This document shows, one piece after another, positions 62,210 to 64,000 of a stretch of DNA of 64,000 nt. Within the stretch, counting starts at the first letter, position 1; each line of letters begins with the position of its first letter. Source of the DNA: Rhizobium esperanzae. Its GTDB lineage: Bacteria > Pseudomonadota > Alphaproteobacteria > Rhizobiales > Rhizobiaceae. Below the pieces are notes generated by a model, which did not search any database, was not told the origin of the DNA, and saw only the letters and a list, made by a program, of their open reading frames with translations. The DNA is taken from contig NZ_MXPU01000003.1 in the NCBI RefSeq assembly GCF_002204185.1, forward strand, positions 310,001-374,000. The letters run 5' to 3'. Both the position numbers and the translations under genes were made by a program.

Positions 62210-62695
62210 ACACGCGTCCCAATATGGGTGGATGCCGGATTCGAAAAAAATTTTAAGGAACCCGCAAAGCCCGTTTACGTTGCATTTTTGGCAAAATCTG
62301 CCCGAAACTTACATTGCAGACGATATAAATCGTTAATCATCTCCCATTCGCGGCGGAAATTTTGCGTTTTTGCGCAAACCAGATGTCGGTAGCAGTGTGC
62401 CCGCAAGGATACGTTAAAAAACTTTTGCTTGCCAAAATCCCTTAAACGCAGCACTCTCGGCGCGTTCGGGCATTTTGCGAGCATGGGAAGTCCTTAAGTA
62501 TTTGCGCGCCGGGAACGCTAATATTCCGGTCAGCCGGTTCCAAATAAGGCAGGCGAAAGTTCTGCTTGGAGCAGGCCGAGGTAGAGGGGACCTTTTTCTC
62601 ACATTTCAAGACTTGCCTGCCAACGCCTCTCGCAAGGAGGCAATGCTATGATGCTGCCCGTGTGGATGGCGGGCAGAGAGAAAAGGACCTGACGC
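62210..62695. promoter_or_regulatory. Long upstream region of the cold-shock gene
   Basis: About 485 bp, clearly more A+T-rich than its surroundings (for example 'ttttggcaaaatctgccc', 'taaaaaacttttgcttgcc'), with no convincing ORF. Near the gene are a hairpin CTGCCCG / CGGGCAG (~62652-62674) and the ribosome site AAAAGGACC. A long structured 5' leader is usual for cold-shock genes, so the lower part is probably transcribed. Confidence 0.55.
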
Positions 62696-62911
62696 ATGGC
62701 CGAGACTGGCACTGTAAAATTCTTCAATACCGACAAAGGCTTCGGCTTCATCAAGCCGGACCGGGGCGGCGCCGATATCTTCGTTCACATTTCTGCCGTA
62801 CAGGCCTCCGGGCTGGCCGGTTTGACGGAAAACCAGAAGGTAAGCTTCGACACGGAGCCGGATCGCCGCGGCAAGGGCCCCAAAGCCGTCAATCTGCAGA
62901 TTGCCGGCTGA
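62696..62911 (+). CDS. Cold-shock domain protein (CspA family)
   Basis: 71 residues, a single OB-fold cold-shock domain. RNP1 is 'KGFGFIKPD' (~14-22) and RNP2 'DIFVHISAV' (~27-35), starting 'GTVKFFNTD'. It binds single-stranded RNA/DNA as an RNA chaperone. It ends at an intrinsic terminator. Whether it is truly cold-induced cannot be read; the long leader suggests post-transcriptional control. Confidence 0.95.
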   Translation: MAETGTVKFFNTDKGFGFIKPDRGGADIFVHISAVQASGLAGLTENQKVSFDTEPDRRGKGPKAVNLQIAG

Positions 62912-62943
62912 GCCCTTAACAAGGCTGTCGAATTCGAGTTGAA

Positions 62944-62967
62944 GCCCGGCAGCAATGCCGGGTTTTG
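62944..62967 (+). terminator. Intrinsic terminator after the cold-shock gene
   Basis: CCCGGCA (62945-62951), loop GCAA, TGCCGGG (62956-62962), then TTTT. Confidence 0.8.
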
Positions 62968-63059
62968 TCGTTCAGCCTTCGTTCAGCTGCGGATTTGTAG
63001 GAATGTTGTCATCGAGAAAGGAACCGACATTCGGTTCCCGGAATTAGGGTATCACGCTT

Positions 63060-63512
63060 ATGAACAGGCTCGCCAAAACTCTTTTGCTGACGGCAACGGC
63101 TGCCGCACTCACCCTCTCCGCCATCGGCGAAGCATCGGCCCGAGACCGCCATTGGCGCCGCAATGACGCGCTGGTTGGTGGCGCCGTCGGGCTTGCGACG
63201 GGTCTGATCGTCGGCTCGGCTATCGCCAACGCCAATAACGGCCCTGTTTACGATGAACCTCGCTACATCGACCCGCCCTACGAGCCGGATTACTATGAAC
63301 CCGCTCCCGTCTACCGCGCCCCGCGCCGCGTCTACGTTGAAGAGCCGCGCTATGTCGAGCAGCCGCGATATTATGCGCCCGTCCGCACGGCCGTGGAGCC
63401 CTGGTCGCCGCAATGGGAGCGCTACTGCTCTTACCGTTACCGCTCCTTCGATCCGCGCAGCGGCACCTATATCGGGAATGATGGCCGCAGCCACTTCTGC
63501 ACCGCCGGCTGA
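63060..63512 (+). CDS. BA14K family secreted protein
   Basis: 150 residues with a signal peptide (MNRLAKTLLLTATAAALTLS, cleavage after ASA). A Gly-rich hydrophobic stretch ('VGGAVGLATGLIVGSAIANA') is followed by a Tyr/Pro/Glu-rich linker ('EPDYYEPAPVYRAPRRVYVE'). The C-terminal BA14K signature is 'YCSYRYRSFDPRSGTYIGND' with a final Cys. The family includes the Brucella 14-kDa immunoreactive lectin-like antigen; in rhizobia it is a periplasmic or envelope protein of unknown role. Confidence 0.9.
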   Translation: MNRLAKTLLLTATAAALTLSAIGEASARDRHWRRNDALVGGAVGLATGLIVGSAIANANNGPVYDEPRYIDPPYEPDYYEPAPVYRAPRRVYVEEPRYVEQPRYYAPVRTAVEPWSPQWERYCSYRYRSFDPRSGTYIGNDGRSHFCTAG

Positions 63513-63537
63513 TCGCTCGACGATCCCCGATACAAAG

Positions 63538-63560
63538 CGCCGCTCTTCAGCGGCGTTTTT
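63538..63560 (+). terminator. Intrinsic terminator after the BA14K gene
   Basis: CGCCGCT (63538-63544), loop CTTC, AGCGGCG (63549-63555), then TTTTT. Confidence 0.8.
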
Positions 63561-63573
63561 GCGTTTGAGGCCC

Positions 63574-64000
63574 TCACCCGGCTTTCTTTTCCCAAGGCAT
63601 CGGCCCTATCTCGGCGCCAGGCTCGAAATCGGTCGAGACGCTGACGGCGCGCCATTCCCGGTCGGCTGCGATGCGCGCTGCATCCGCCTTCTCGACATTG
63701 CGCACCGCATCACTGCCCAGCAGCAGCCGGAACGGCGGCTCCTCGAGACCGGCAATGTGGATAACGACCGCAGCCGCTTTGGCCGGATCGCCGGGCTGAC
63801 GGCCGTCATACTCGCGCTGGAAGCGCACCGTGGCGCCGACGGTTTCCGCATACTCCGCCCGACCCTCTGCAAGCACGGTCGAGGCGCCGGCGAAATCCGT
63901 CCGGAAGCCGCCCGGCTCGATTACCGTCACCTTGATGCCGAATGGCGAAACCTCTTTCGTCAGCACCTCGGAGAAACCCTCGACACCGAATTTCGCTGCC
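63574..64000 (-). CDS. SDR family oxidoreductase (C-terminal part, cut by window edge)
   Basis: The frame is open to the window end and reads 'AAKFGVEGFSEVLTKEVSPF' and then 'GIKVTVIEPGGFRTDF'. This is the classical SDR segment after the catalytic Tyr, with the active-site Lys in 'AAKFGVEG' and the 'EPGGFRT' motif. It covers the last ~142 residues; the Rossmann N terminus lies outside the window. The ATG at 63966 is internal, not the start. Confidence 0.88.
   Translation of the reverse strand, partial: AAKFGVEGFSEVLTKEVSPFGIKVTVIEPGGFRTDFAGASTVLAEGRAEYAETVGATVRFQREYDGRQPGDPAKAAAVVIHIAGLEEPPFRLLLGSDAVRNVEKADAARIAADREWRAVSVSTDFEPGAEIGPMPWEKKAG

Noticed and set aside
62519..62550. EcfG/RpoE2-type promoter (GGAAC-N18-CGTT) upstream of the cold-shock gene
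   Set aside because: The -35 GGAAC is present but the -10 position reads CGGTT rather than CGTT.

Overview
The window is about 61-62% GC and almost certainly chromosomal DNA of a fast-growing Rhizobium (R. etli / R. leguminosarum / R. phaseoli group). The evidence is an 1162-residue alphaproteobacterial CarB, the greA-lpcC pair, a dctA/dctBD locus with its sigma-54 promoter, trxB-lsrB followed by two tandem AbcR-type sRNAs, and RIME-type palindromic intergenic repeats. Most genes are ordinary single-copy chromosomal genes.

Layout. (1) 1-4.0 kb: DMT exporter with AraC regulator, an APH(3')-II-like phosphotransferase coupled to a 53-residue ORF, a proline-rich DUF930 protein and a GYD protein, all on the minus strand. 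(2) 4.2-13.5 kb: a minus-strand block dnaG-recQ-kbl-tdh-GFA-rpoD, in which a RIME repeat separates kbl from tdh. (3) 13.5-17.1 kb: a structured, terminator-ended non-coding segment, a conserved unknown gene, yqeY and carA. (4) 17.3-26.2 kb: cyclase/TolB/TPR protein, ABM monooxygenase, MATE and TetA-like exporters, aldo/keto reductase, zinc metallopeptidase, zinc alcohol dehydrogenase. (5) 26.4-34.4 kb: carB, a DUF4130-UdgX plus radical SAM DNA-repair pair with a LexA box at its start, greA and lpcC. (6) 34.6-39.4 kb: C4-dicarboxylate uptake, dctA divergent from dctBD. (7) 39.4-45.2 kb: Lrp regulator, trxB, lsrB, two AbcR sRNAs, then an ArsR-MFS-OYE operon. (8) 45.2-50.8 kb: RIME repeat, APH(6)-like kinase, epimerase with divergent LysR, GrpB, DUF2188, cation/proton antiporter. 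(9) 50.8-56.2 kb: three-gene glycosyltransferase cluster, a VapC-like toxin with an N-terminally truncated antitoxin, aatA, and a frameshifted GT39 pseudogene. (10) 56.3-64 kb: a sortase with its VIT/VWA target, an aldose dehydrogenase, a DMT exporter, a cold-shock gene, a BA14K protein and a partial SDR.

The points most worth following are the SOS-box-controlled UdgX/radical SAM pair, the Gram-negative sortase with an LPQTA-bearing partner, the tandem AbcR sRNAs, and the highly structured segment with C-rich loops at 13.89-14.03 kb, which may be an undescribed sRNA or an attenuating leader. All family calls come from reading the sequence; no database search was run.
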